A DNA stretch of 64,000 nt, from contig CAWAPS010000007.1 in the NCBI GenBank assembly GCA_963783945.1, positions 1 through 64,000 on the forward strand. The letters run 5' to 3'. Position numbers and translations under genes: made by a program. Source of the stretch: CAWAPS01 sp963783945. Its GTDB lineage: Bacteria; Actinomycetota; Acidimicrobiia; Acidimicrobiales; Palsa-688. The notes under the pieces are model-generated. The model made no database searches and was not told the origin of the DNA. It saw only the letters and a program-made list of their open reading frames with translations. How positions within the stretch are numbered: the first letter of the stretch is position 1; each line of letters starts with the position of its first letter. This document shows positions 1-9,181 of the stretch, in pieces.

Positions 1-852
1 AGTGTGAATTCCTATTTAAATAAGCTGGAAGCCTGGCCCGAAGTCCCGCGACCTCGCAACCGGGTCCTGACGTCAGGCGATCCAATGACGTTTCCGTCAG
101 ATGTTGACGAACTGGAAAAGAACATCCCGGATGTGGTGAATGGAAGAGATAGAGAAAGAAACGCGATTCGAGCCACGGACCAACCAGCATGGTAGTCGCG
201 CAAGCTAAGGTCAGCTTCGCGACGGGGCCGGGCCGGGCCGGCATCACGCCGCACCGCCGGGAGGGGGCCAAGCGAGCGGGCCGCCCAAAGCTGCGGCGCT
301 GCCTCCCAGAGATGACAACGGCCGACTCGCAACTGATCTCCTATACTATATGCGCCGATTTGGGCCCAACACATGGTGAAATCGCACTTTCTTGCGATGG
401 CGTGTAAGCGCAACCTCAATCATCACAAGTGATTCAGATCGGAAGAATTTCATACTGAATTGCCCGTTCAATACGGTTTGAAAAGTCTAGTAGGGTGGGT
501 GCAACCGACCGGCCGTAATGCGACATCGGGGGTGGCTTGCACCCACCCGACGGAGTGGTGGTCAGGCTTCAGCCTGACGACCCGGCCCGATAGCTCTTCT
601 TATCCTCCATCTTTCGCGTTGAATTGCACGCCGCAAGTGAATCTCGCCGGTGTTCTCAGGTGGAGTGGAAATCGTAGAGGTCTTAGGCGAGCAAAGGGAG
701 CCGCCCCCGCGCCAGCATCGCGCCGCCGACTCTCTCACGAGTTAATATGTGCCGATTTTCGGAGACCGGCAATAAAAGCCTCCAAAAAAAGTGCAATCAC
801 TCAACTGACACAACTGCAACGTCAGGGGTTACGGTTTGCGCGATTTCTTTGT
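1..852. other. Left-edge region without a recognisable gene
   Basis: Open frames here are short (63 to 135 codons), overlap on both strands and show no family motif. The stretch contains one inverted repeat (491-549) and otherwise looks like intergenic or repeat-rich DNA beside the element starting at 853. I see no promoter or RNA gene that I can defend. Confidence 0.5.
491..549. repeat. GC-rich inverted repeat, GGGTGGGTGCAACC type
   Basis: The arm TAGGGTGGGTGCAACC returns as an imperfect inverted copy ending in TTGCACCCACCC. The same palindrome with perfect 20-nt arms is at 18020-18080, so it belongs to a dispersed family. It would form a strong hairpin in RNA or single-stranded DNA. Confidence 0.7.
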
Positions 853-928
853 TAATTGTGAACACGCGGTCGAATCAAAACGCGTGTCGTGGTCGCCCGA
901 TCGATCGATCGGTCGGCGAGGGCATCTT
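853..928. repeat. Left copy of a direct repeat flanking the winged-helix element
   Basis: This 76-bp block (starting TAATTGTGAACACGCGG, containing a GATC tetranucleotide run, ending GGGCATCTT) recurs at 3010-3089. The only visible difference is one extra GATC in the right copy. The two copies bracket the hairpin array and the ORF at 1413-2949. Confidence 0.9.
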
Positions 929-1297
929 CCCTCGTTCCGACGCTCTGCGTCGGAACGGACTTTGTGCCGCTCCGCGGCGCGCTTGACGTAAATCGAAGGA
1001 AACCCCTCGTTCCAACGCTCCGCGTCGGAACGTTTTTGAGCCGCTCCGCGGTACACTTGGCGTAAATCGAAGGGAAGACCCTCGTTCCAACGCTCCGCGT
1101 CGGAACGTTCTTTGTGCCGCTCCGCGTCAGCTGACGTAAATCGAAGGAAACCCCTCGTTCCGACGCTCCGCGTCGGAACGGTCTTTGTGCCGCTCCGCAG
1201 CGCGCTTGGCGTAAATCAGAAAACCCGCGTTCCAACGCTCCGCGTCGGAACGTTCTTTGTGCCGCTCCGCGGCGCGCTTGACGTGAATCGGCGGAAG
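929..1297. repeat. 73-75 bp tandem hairpin array, five copies
   Basis: Units start near 929, 1004, 1079, 1152 and 1225. Each opens with a self-complementary stem of the type CGTTCCAACGCTCCGCG/CGGAACG, continues with TTTGTGCCGCTCCGCGG and ends in GCGTAAATCGAAGG. A decayed sixth unit runs into 1298-1340, where GCGGC ATA GCCGC makes another small hairpin. Units are conserved along their whole length with only point changes, so this is a tandem repeat and not a CRISPR array. It lies immediately upstream of the ORF at 1413 and inside the flanking direct repeats. Confidence 0.85.
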
Positions 1298-1412
1298 TTG
1301 TTTCCGACCTGTTCCCAACGCGGCATAGCCGCAAACAAGAAAATTAAGGCAAAAATGGCATTCATCCCACAGACTGGTTGGTGCTTACTTCCACCACCCT
1401 GGGGAGAATGCC

Positions 1413-2949
1413 ATGAAGACGGTGTGGCGCTTTCTGACCAAGTTCGCCAAGCTCATCGTTTGCACCCTGCATTGCTTCGACCGCGTCCTCTTTAAAGGGC
1501 ATCTTTCCTTGGCGGCTCCCCGCGAGCTCGAGTACTTTGTCGATTGCGTTCTCAAAGTTCGCCGCAGCTACTTCATGAAGACCATGGCGCCCCATTTTTC
1601 AGACCGCTTGGTCGAGCATGCCCTGGGCTGGGCCCGGAAGGCCGGACGGACGTACCAGTATCGCACTGGCCAGTTCCGCAAGGACGAGTCGGCGCAAAAA
1701 CCTCATCCGCGATCAGGGTATCTCCGAAGGGCTCGTCGGTATTCTCGCCACCCAAGAAACGTGTTCTTCCTTCGCACTGATAGCTGGTCCCGATCGCCCT
1801 CGGTTCGTCAGTCGACTTCGGCAACAACGAGTCCTTTACTACTACTTCCTCGATCGACAGTTTGGACTAATCCACGTTCGTTTGCAGACCTGGCTGCCGT
1901 TCACCGTCCAGGTCTATGTCAATGGCCACGAATGGCTCGCCCAGCAAATGGTGCAGAAAAAACTGGGCTTCGTACAGCAGCACAACGCGTTCACCCAACT
2001 CGATGACCCTGTCCAGGCCCAACGCCTGGCCGACCGCTTCGCCCAGCTCAACTGGTCCAAAGTCTTGGATCGTTGGGTGCGGAAAGTCAATCCGTTGCTG
2101 CGCGAACAGTTCGCTGGCTACCCCGTGCATTGGGTTGCCGATCAAGCCGAGTTCGCCACGGACTTACTGTTCACCAGTCGCGCGGCGTTGGCCATTTATA
2201 CCGTGCCATTTTGGATCACGCGGTGCGAAGTTACCCAAAGATATTCTGGGTTTCTCGGCCGCAAGTGGGATCGCCGCTTTGATGGCGAAGTGCATACTCA
2301 CTACGAACAAGATCGCTGGTTCGGAACTCGTATCAAGCACCGCATGAAAACCAACTGGCTCAAGATGTACGACAAGTTCGGCGTGATCCTCCGGATCGAA
2401 ACCGTTATCAACTCCCCCAAGGAGTTCTCGGTCTATCGCACGCGCTACCATCACGGAGGCACTTCATCGGTGGGATACTATCCCATGACCAAGAGTGTGG
2501 CTTCCTTGGTCCATTATCAAGAACAGGCGATGGCCTGCAACGAGCGCTACTTGGATGCCTTGGAGGTGGTGGACGATCCCGCGCCGGCCTTCCAAGACCT
2601 ACGGGAGCTCACCGAACCTAAAGTCGTCAATGGCCGAAGCTACTCCGGTTTTAATCCAGCGCGGCGTGAAGACGCCCGATTGTTCGCGGCGGTGCTTGGC
2701 GGTGACCATGTCGCACGCGGCTTTCGCAACCGCGACATCCGAGAATTGTTGTTCGGCTGCCCGAAGCAGTTGCGCTTTCAACGTCGCGCCAGTGCGGCGG
2801 TGGGACGTTTGCTCAAGCGGCTCCACGTGCGCCACTTGGTTGCGAAGATACCGCGAACTCGGCGCTGGCGGATAACACAACCAGGCCGGCATTTGCTTGG
2901 CCTGACCTTGCAACTCTACAAAAGCTCCTGGCCAGAACTCGCTGCCTAA
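1413..2949 (+). pseudogene. Multicopy winged-helix ORF of unknown function, frameshifted
   Basis: Two frames join into a protein of about 510 residues. The ATG at 1413 follows GGGGAG. Frame one (FLTKFAKLIVCTLHCFDRV) runs to about 1694, where one extra base moves the reading to the frame that ends at 2949. The body has the phrases FGLIHVRLQTWLPFTVQVYVNG, FLGRKWDRRFDGEV and IKHRMKTNWLKMYDKFG. The last 100 residues (RDIRELLFGC to LTLQLYK) look like a winged helix, which explains why relatives tend to be labelled MarR-like. From memory this is a dispersed multicopy family in planctomycetes and other bacteria with no assigned function. I see no DDE, HUH or serine-recombinase motif. Direct repeats and a hairpin array around it suggest a mobile or amplified unit; that part is inference. 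Confidence 0.7.
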
Positions 2950-2968
2950 GCGGAAGTTATTGTCAAAA

Positions 2969-2995
2969 AACTTCTCCGCAAATTGCAGAGAAGTT
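2969..2995 (-). terminator. Hairpin after the winged-helix ORF
   Basis: AACTTCTC and GAGAAGTT form an 8-bp stem with an 11-nt loop. The U-rich run follows the stem only when read on the minus strand (AAAAAA lies at the left side), so as a Rho-independent terminator it would act on leftward transcription. It could instead be an end structure of the repeat-bounded element. Confidence 0.45.
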
Positions 2996-3009
2996 CAGAA
3001 GCAAGAATC

Positions 3010-3089
3010 TAATTGTGAACACGCGGTCGAATCAAAACGCGTGTCGTGGTCGCCCGATCGATCGATCGATCGGTCGGCGAGGGCATCTT
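3010..3089. repeat. Right copy of the flanking direct repeat
   Basis: Near-identical to 853-928, with one additional GATC in the tetranucleotide run. Sequence to the right (CTTCATCCGTTGCACTTTC) is unrelated to the hairpin array on the left side, so the copies mark both limits of a 2.1-kb unit. Confidence 0.9.
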
Positions 3090-3603
3090 GCTTCATCCGT
3101 TGCACTTTCTTGCACTCCATTGCACTGATCTCGAAGAATTCTCGTTCCTCCCACTCGCGGTTCTGGGCCCAGGCCAAGGGTTTGCGTCGCACGCTCGCAG
3201 CGAGCCGCCAGCGATAGCGCCCATCCGCTCTACAAGAGCAACCATGTCACCCCAATGCTCCGCGCGTTATATGTCGTGCTCATTGTTGTGCACATTTGCC
3301 AATCGGCCTGAAAGGCCACAACAACATAGCCCAGGGCACCCGCCCTGGTTTCCCAATGCAACGCCTTGGGTTTCCGATGCATCGCACCGGGTTTCCTCGC
3401 TGGCCCCCCGCACCGACTTCAGTGTCGGCGATCGAGATGCCGCTACATAGAATATGCGACGGTTTTCCCCCATTTCGCGATTTCGTCGACTAAAAATCCC
3501 GGAAATTTTTTCACGCCGCAACGGTCATAACGACGAACTCGATCGAAATCGCAGGTTTGCGCACTCCGCGGCTAAAAAGCCCGCAAAGTAAGCCCCGCAA
3601 GTC
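3090..3603. other. Intergenic stretch with short palindromes, no gene
   Basis: No coding frame is supported. It holds short palindromes such as CGGCCTGAAAGGCC (about 3304) and repeated phrases around CCTGGTTTCCCAATGC, CTTGGGTTTCCGATGC and CCGGGTTTCC at 3345-3400. These resemble dispersed intergenic repeats of this kind of genome. Nothing else was seen. Confidence 0.5.
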
Positions 3604-4450
3604 CCTTTGCCCCCTTAAGAACGGGGGGCCAGGGGGGTGAGGGCCGCACCCGCCAGTGATCCGCTCGAAGCACCATGCTCCAGCGAAAGCCCCGCAAGTC
3701 CCTTTCCCCCCCTTAAGAAGGGGGGGCCAGGGGGGGTCGGTCCCGGCGGCCGCATTCTGAGAGTCGCTCGACCGCACTACTCCGACCCCTGCTCCTACTC
3801 TTACTCTTACTCCTACTCCTACTCCTACTCTGCCCCTCCGCCGGAATGACGCAAGGCGGGTCGATTCCGGAGGTCGCCATCACAATACGGTCGCGCAACA
3901 GAAAACGCCGAATCGTCCGCCTCGAAATTCGCCAATACGCCCCGCTTTTCATCAGCCCAGGGCCAGGGTGGCCAGTTGAAAACGTACAGAATAAGGAGGG
4001 AGATTTCCCGCCGCGAATGTTGCGCGGAGCTTCCCTCCCTTTAGAAGGGGGGGCCAGGGGGGGTCGGTCCCGGCGGCCGCCAGAACAAAACCGCCGCGCA
4101 ACAGAAAGCGCCGAATCGTCCGCCTCGAAATTCGCCAATACGCCCCGCTTTTCATCAGCCCAGGGCCAGGGTGGCCAGTTGAAAACGTACAGAATAAGGA
4201 GGGAGATTTCCCGCCGCGAATGTTGCGCGGAGCTCCCCCCCTTTAGAAGGGGGGGCCAGGGGGGGGTCGGTCCCGGCGGCCGCCAGAACAAAACCGCCGC
4301 GCAACAGAAAGCGCCGAATCGTCCGCCTCGAAATTCGCCAATACGGCCCGCTTTTCATCAGCCCAGGGCCAGGGTGGCCAGTAGAAAACGTGCAGAATAA
4401 GGAGGGAGATTTCCCGCCGCGAATGTTGCGCAGGAGCTTCCCCCCCTTTA

Positions 4451-4459
4451 GAAGGGGGG
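4451..4459. repeat. Left target-site duplication (9 bp)
   Basis: GAAGGGGGG directly precedes the left inverted repeat of the IS and recurs at 6008-6016 directly after the right one. Removing the IS plus one copy restores an ordinary repeat core. Confidence 0.9.
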
Positions 4460-6007
4460 CAATACTGTTCGGCACGAAATTTGCGCACGGCGATTTGGCA
4501 TGATATTTGCACCGCTTTCATGCTTTCCTGTAAGATTGTCTGGAAAGCATGGAGGCATCGATGGCCAAACCACGCAGACGACCGGTGCTGCCCGGTGACA
4601 TTGAAGGCTTGGATTACTTCGACGCGCTGATGCCCTTGCTGGCGCGACTCAAGGAGATCGGCACCAACCGTGATCGGGCCGGCAACCGCCAGTTGTTCTA
4701 CGACCAGTATGTCTGCCTCGTTCTGCTCTACTTTTTTAGCCCTACAATTACGAGCTTGCGCGGCCTGCAGCAGGCTTCTACCCTCGAGTCCGTTCAACGT
4801 CGACTGGGCATCCGGGCGACGTCCCTTGGCTCTTTTAGTGAAGCCGCACGGTTGTTTGACGCCGAGGCCCTGCACCAAATCCTCCGAGAACTGGCAGCCA
4901 AGGCCGTGCCGCTGGTGCAAGGATCCGATGCGAGCGAGTTGCTCAATCTCACCGCCGTGGACGGCAGTATCTTTCGCGCCTTCCCCCGCATGGCGTGGGC
5001 CCTTTGGAAGGATTCCGAACATCGCGGAGTCAAGTTGCACCTGCATTTCGACGTCTTTTGTGGAATTCCCGACGATGCCTCCCTTACCCACGCCTCTGGC
5101 TCGGAAACGGATCAGTTGCGGGCCATGCTGCGGCCAAAACGGCTGTACGTTATTGATCGCGGCTATCTCGATCACGCGACTTTACCGGGCAATCGTCAAG
5201 GCGGGTTCGTCGTTCATTGGGCGTATCAAAGACAACGCCGCTTATACAGTGAAATCGCAACTCCCCCTCACCGCAGCAGACCGCGCGGCTGGCATCGTCA
5301 GTGACGAGCAGATCAATCGCTTGGGCACATCGCACCACAAGAACGAACTGAAGGGCCATGACCTTCGGTTGATCAAGGTGGAACGGACCAATGACGAGGG
5401 GAAAATTGAGGCGTGGTGGCTGCTGACAAACAGGCTCGACCTTTCTGCTGAACTGGTCGCTCTTGGATATCACTATCGGTGGACGGTAGAACTGTTTTTC
5501 CGCTGGCTGAAATGCGTTCTGGGCTGCAAGCAACTCCTTACGACTTCGAAGAACGGCGTTACTCTGCAGATCTACACTGCCCTGATCGCCAGCCTGCTCA
5601 TCGTCCTGTGGACGGGGCGCAACCGGTCAAGCGGACTTGGGAGATGCTGCAGTTCTACTTCCAAGGATGGGCCTCGCTCGAAGAAGTCCAAGCACACCTC
5701 GAGAAACAAAAACTGATCGCGATCAAGAACCCGGAGGCCAAGGAACCCTCGCAGAAGACCTGATCAACTGTCGTTTTCCCGTTGAGACACACCACCATAT
5801 TCGCTGTTGAACCTCTGGTGGTGTTTGCGCTGCGCACGCCAATAACAACTCGTAGCCTTCACATGCCCGGCCCCGCTCGCGGAAGGGCATGCGCCGCTCG
5901 CTTGACTGGCTCTCAACCCACCGATTAACTGCACACCAAAGCAGCACGCCTGCTCGAAAACCGGAGTAGCGACCGGCCCTGAGCAAACCTCGGGCCGAAC
6001 AGTATTG
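4460..6007 (+). mobile_element. IS4-family insertion sequence, 1548 bp
   Basis: Terminal inverted repeats are visible: the left end starts CAATACTGTTCGGC and the right end (5994-6007) is its exact complement, with partial matching further in. A 9-bp duplication of GAAGGGGGG flanks it, within the size range known for IS4 elements. It carries one transposase gene (4561-5763) and about 240 bp of non-coding right end. It landed inside the core palindrome of the G-rich repeat array. The exact ends and identical target duplications suggest a fairly recent insertion. Confidence 0.92.
4561..5763 (+). CDS. IS4-family DDE transposase, two frameshifts
   Basis: Transposase of the IS at 4460-6007, about 400 residues. 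The ATG at 4561 is preferred because GGAGG lies 5 nt upstream; an in-frame ATG at 4549 is also possible. The RNase-H-like catalytic acids are visible: first Asp in TAVDGSIF, second in YVIDRGYLD, and Glu in YRWTVELFFRWLK, the Y-R-E-K signature of IS4 enzymes. Reading shifts frame near 5178 (before LYRAIVKAGSSF) and again near 5617 (before PVKRTWEMLQFYF). No clear slippery heptamer is seen at either place, so these look like indels and not programmed frameshifts. As written the gene would be inactive. Confidence 0.85.
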
Positions 6008-6016
6008 GAAGGGGGG
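6008..6016. repeat. Right target-site duplication (9 bp)
   Basis: GAAGGGGGG, identical to 4451-4459, immediately right of the terminal inverted repeat. Confidence 0.9.
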
Positions 6017-7090
6017 GCCAGGGGGGGTCGGTCCCGGCGGCCGCCAGAACAAAACCGCCGCGCAACAGAAAGCGCCGAATCGTCCACCTCGATATTCGCC
6101 AATACGGCCCGCTTTTCATCAGCCCAGGGCCAGGGTGGCCAGTTGAAAACGTACAGAATAAGGAGGGAGATTTCCCGCCGCGACGTTGCGCGAGCTCCCC
6201 CCTTTAGAAGGGGGGGCCAGGGGGGTCGGTCCCGGCGGCCGCATTCTAGAGTCGCTCGACCGCACCACTCCGACTCCTCTCTTACTCGTACTCCTACTCC
6301 TACTCTGCCCCTCCGCCGGAATGACGCAAGGCGGGTCGATTCCGGAGGTCGCCATCACAATACGGTCGCGCAAAGAAAACGCCGAATCGTCCGCCTCGAA
6401 ATTCGCCAATACGCCCCGCTTTTCATCAGCCCAGGGCCAGGGTGGCCAGTTGAAAACGTACAGAATAAGGAGGGAGATTTCCCGCCGCGAATGTTGCGCG
6501 GAGCTCCCCCCCTTTAGAAGGGGGGGCCAGGGGGGGTCGGTCCCGGCGGCCGCATTCTGAGAGTCGCTCGACCGCACCACTCCGACTCCTGCTCTTACTC
6601 GTACTCCTACTCCTACTCTGCCCCTCCGCCGGAATGACGCAAGGCGGGTCGATTCCGGAGGTCGCCATCACAATACGGTCGCGCAACAGAAAACGCCGAA
6701 TCGTCCGCCTCGAAATTCGCCAATACGCCCCGCTTTTCATCAGCCCAGGGCCAGGGTGGCCAGTTGAAAACGTACAGAATAAGGAGGGAGATTTCCCGCC
6801 GCGAATGTTGCGCGGAGCTTCCCTCCCTTTAGAAGGGGGGGCCAGGGGGGGTCGGTCCCAGCGGCCGCCAGAACAAAACCGCCGCGCAACAGAAAGCGCC
6901 GAATCGTCCGCCTCGAAATTCGCCAATACGCCCCGCTTTTCATCAGCCCACGCCAGGGGGGCCGTCCCGGCGGCCGCATACCGAGAGTCGCTCGACCGCA
7001 CCACTCCGACTCCTGCTCTTACTCTTACTCTTGCTCTTACACTTACCCATACTCTTACTCACGCACTCGTTGTGCGACCGCTGAGCCCGG

Positions 7091-7800
7091 CTAGCCCGCG
7101 TACGACTTCTCCTCGACGATCCGCGACCCGAGCAGCTCGTTGATCTTCCGCTTAACAGCCGCGCGCTGATCGTTGTTCTTATACACCGACCGCGCCAGGT
7201 CGACAAATTTCGGCCCGAAGTCTCCGTCGCGCTCACAAACTCGGATCTGATCCTCGATATCCCAGAGAGCCTCGTTGACGCCGCGCAGCTCCGCCGTCAG
7301 CGCCCCCAGCTCCTCACGCTCGAAAATCGACCGCTCGCGCGCCTCGGTTAGCTCCGCCAATTCCGCGCCACGTGACGCAGCTTCTCCGGATCGCTGATCC
7401 GCTGCGTCTTGATTTCCAGAATCGTCATCTTGTCGAGCAGCTCGCCCGGGGAAATCGAGACCGTCACCGACGGCGTGCGCACCCGGTTCGGCACCAGCCT
7501 CCGCAGCTCCGCCGCCATCCGCTCAAAGACCGGCCCCCACGCCATGTGATCGGCCTGCCGGAAGATCCGCATCGTCGGATACCACGGGTTGTCTTCGCGG
7601 TTCGTCATCCACCGCCAGTCCGGTGTCGTGGACAAGGGCATCCACACCGGCACCCCAAGGGCACCGGCCAGGTGCGCCACCGCGGTTGTTGTAAACTTGC
7701 GGAAAATTCGGCTTCACCTCGATCGCCCGGCGGTACGACGCGATCGCATCATCAAATCGCCCCTGTCGCGTCTGGGTGATCCCCCGTTTCGAGGTGCCGG
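7091..7800 (-). pseudogene. Collapsed TPR / glycosyltransferase / DUF6165 gene
   Basis: Three pieces read on the minus strand. At the upstream end is one TPR unit (FDDAIASYRRAIEVKPNFPQ, about 7700-7790). It is joined out of frame to the last part of a family-9-like glycosyltransferase of the type found after TPRs (AHLAGALGVPVWMPLSTTPD, WYPTMRIFRQ). This runs into a DUF6165 domain (ISPGELLDKMTILEIK, then NEALWDIEDQIRVCE and FVDLARSVYKNND, ending VEEKSYAG). The whole catalytic middle of the glycosyltransferase is missing, and a further single-base shift sits near 7360. This is a real deletion remnant and not only a sequence error. The intact parent would probably have acted in glycan or surface-polysaccharide synthesis. 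Confidence 0.8.
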
Positions 7801-7929
7801 GCGACCCGCATGCCTCATTATTATGACAGGACCGACACGCTAAACAAGCGAGTTGGGAAAGGCGAAGACACGCATTGCAATCCTCGACGAGGAAGCACTC
7901 CTGGTCACCTGTGAGCGGATGGTGTCATG

Positions 7930-8066
7930 CCGAGAAGAAGAGCGAGACTTGGACCGAGTGCGGGCGAGCATCGAAAGAGGACGACCATACGGCGAAGAGT
8001 AGTGGGTGCGCGAAACGGTAAGAGATCTCGGCCTGGAGCAGACCGTTCGTCCTAAAGACTGCCCAC
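7930..8066 (+). pseudogene. C-terminal remnant of a REP-associated (RAYT) transposase
   Basis: One frame reads ERDLDRVRASIERGRPYGEE, an in-frame TAG, then WVRETVRDLGLEQTVRP. This matches the conserved tail of Y1-type REP-associated tyrosine transposases (R-G-P-[FY]-G ... [WE]V..TA..LGLE.TLRPRGRP). The HUH and Tyr catalytic part is absent. Its identification from such a short piece is moderate. The REP-like repeats just downstream (8122-8215) fit. Confidence 0.6.
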
Positions 8067-8121
8067 GGAATTCGAGCCAATCGGCGAGCGAGACGAATAG
8101 CTGATTACGCGATTTCCATCC

Positions 8122-8215
8122 AGGGGTCAGATTCAGAGACAAACTCATCGCGGCCCTGTTTCCTTCCCAGGGGTCAGATTCAGAGACAAACTCATCGCGG
8201 CCCTGTTTCCTTCCC
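8122..8215. repeat. 47-bp exact tandem repeat, REP-like
   Basis: Two head-to-tail copies (8122-8168 and 8169-8215) start AGGGGTCAGATTCAGAGAC and end CCCTGTTTCCTTCCC; the last 15 nt occur once more at 8214-8228. A related sequence in the opposite orientation (GGGAAACAAGGACGCGATCAG) is at about 9131. They probably belong to the REP family served by RAYT-type transposases. Confidence 0.8.
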
Positions 8216-8228
8216 CCTGTTTCCTTCC

Positions 8229-8657
8229 CTCAAGTATCTGTCGAGGATGCGGGTTGACGCTGTGCTGATCCAGGGAATAGGTATGTACAAGGTTCGCAAT
8301 GGTGCAATAGCCATACTGGAGAACGACCCGAGCACCGGTGTGCCGCGGGTTCGGTGCCTGACGTTCTGGCCCACCGCGACGTGGACGCGTGGGGGCTACG
8401 TCCCTGTGCTGCCTGTACTTGGTGTGTTGTTGTTTCCCTTGGGAAGTTGGGATCCATTCGGTGGCAACGGTGTTATCCCCGGCAGCGAACCTGCACCTAC
8501 CGGTCGGAACGGTACGATCCCCGGTAGCAATATTGCCCCCGCACCCGAAAGGCATCCACCAACCCGCATGAACCAAAGCAAATCCGCCATGAACCATTAG
8601 TGCACCTTAGCCAACCGCCATTAGACTCCTTATCGTAATCCCGCAGGAATCACTTCG
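8229..8657. other. Region upstream of the membrane protein, no supported gene
   Basis: A 117-codon plus-strand frame (8247-8600) exists but has no family resemblance and is matched by similar frames on the other strand. At 8462-8535 the phrases ATCCCCGGCAGC and ATCCCCGGTAGC sit in a short imperfect repeat. No promoter can be assigned with confidence. Confidence 0.4.
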
Positions 8658-9119
8658 ATGCTCAAATCCGGCTTCAGACCAGGCGATTTTCTGGCGGCAG
8701 TGATAGTGGCCATCGGATTGACGATCCTGCTGTTTCTAATCGAGGCGCACTTAGTGGCGGCTTTCGGTTACGTCGTCAGCCACGATCCGCGCGACGTCGC
8801 CCCGACGGGCGATCCGCAAGCCGATTTCGAACGTCTGCGGCCGGCCGAAGACATTGGCCAGATGGCCAAGCATTCTCTGATATTCGTCGGCTCGGCACTT
8901 GTTTCATTGGTTGGACTCGGCTTCGCGCTCGCGTGTATTCCGTCGCTCCGCTCGCTGATACATCGAATCGGCCTAATCCGCCCCAGCAACTGGAAAGCTA
9001 GCGCAAAACCTCCGAATCGAGCCTTACGCATTTACTTGAAAATGCTCGCGGTGTCAGCGATCCTCGCAACAGTCTTATACGTTCTGATGCTTATTGGACT
9101 TTGTCTTACAAATGACTAG
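8658..9119 (+). CDS. Small multi-pass membrane protein, unknown function
   Basis: 153 residues, intact. Three hydrophobic segments are visible: about 11-33 (FLAAVIVAIGLTILLFLIEA), 73-95 (SLIFVGSALVSLVGLGFALA) and 126-148 (LAVSAILATVLYVLMLIGLC). The polar loop between the first two has acidic clusters. No known family is recognised. It stands alone, just upstream of two toxin cassettes, each of which ends in a small gene. It could be an unrelated membrane protein or the leftover immunity gene of a lost third cassette; only its position argues for the latter. Confidence 0.65.
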   Translation: MLKSGFRPGDFLAAVIVAIGLTILLFLIEAHLVAAFGYVVSHDPRDVAPTGDPQADFERLRPAEDIGQMAKHSLIFVGSALVSLVGLGFALACIPSLRSLIHRIGLIRPSNWKASAKPPNRALRIYLKMLAVSAILATVLYVLMLIGLCLTND

Positions 9120-9181
9120 CCAGAGGGGGGAGGGAAACAAGGACGCGATCAGTTTGCCGCTGCAACGAGTGCGACCTCGAT

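Larger units (their letters stand above)
3604..7060. repeat. Higher-order G-rich palindromic repeat array, interrupted by an IS
   Basis: The core CCCTTTAGAAGGGGGGGCC plus AGGGGGGGTCGGTCCCGGCGG recurs near 3610, 3704, 4033, 4233, 4440/6008, 6197, 6505, 6820 and (decayed) 6951. Cores are joined by two linker types. The short linker (about 200 bp) begins CAGAACAAAACCGCCGCGC. The long linker (about 300 bp) carries a degenerate hexamer microsatellite of CTCCTA/CTCTTA (3791-3832, 6283-6310, 6590-6620, 7011-7050) and GACGCAAGGCGGGTCG. All linkers end in CAGAATAAGGAGGGAGATTTC. Each core has G7-CCA-G7 on the plus strand, which can fold as a G-quadruplex. Many open frames cross this array on both strands, but they only follow the repeats and are not genes. 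Confidence 0.85.

Noticed and set aside
929..1297. Possible CRISPR array
   Set aside because: Units are conserved along their full 73-75 bp with no unique spacers, each contains its own hairpin, and no cas gene is nearby.
1690..1705. Programmed frameshift in the winged-helix ORF
   Set aside because: The site has CAAAAAC but the needed shift is +1 (or -2), not -1, and no stimulatory structure is evident; an ordinary indel is simpler.
5170..5625. Programmed frameshifts in the IS4 transposase
   Set aside because: IS4 transposases are normally read from one frame and the two break points lack slippery heptamers.
3511..7236. Many 60-190 codon open frames on both strands
   Set aside because: They repeat with the DNA array, occur in all frames, carry no family motif and one set even crosses the IS border.
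8247..8600. 117-codon frame as a real gene
   Set aside because: No motif, and equally long frames exist on the opposite strand; it begins inside REP-like repeats.
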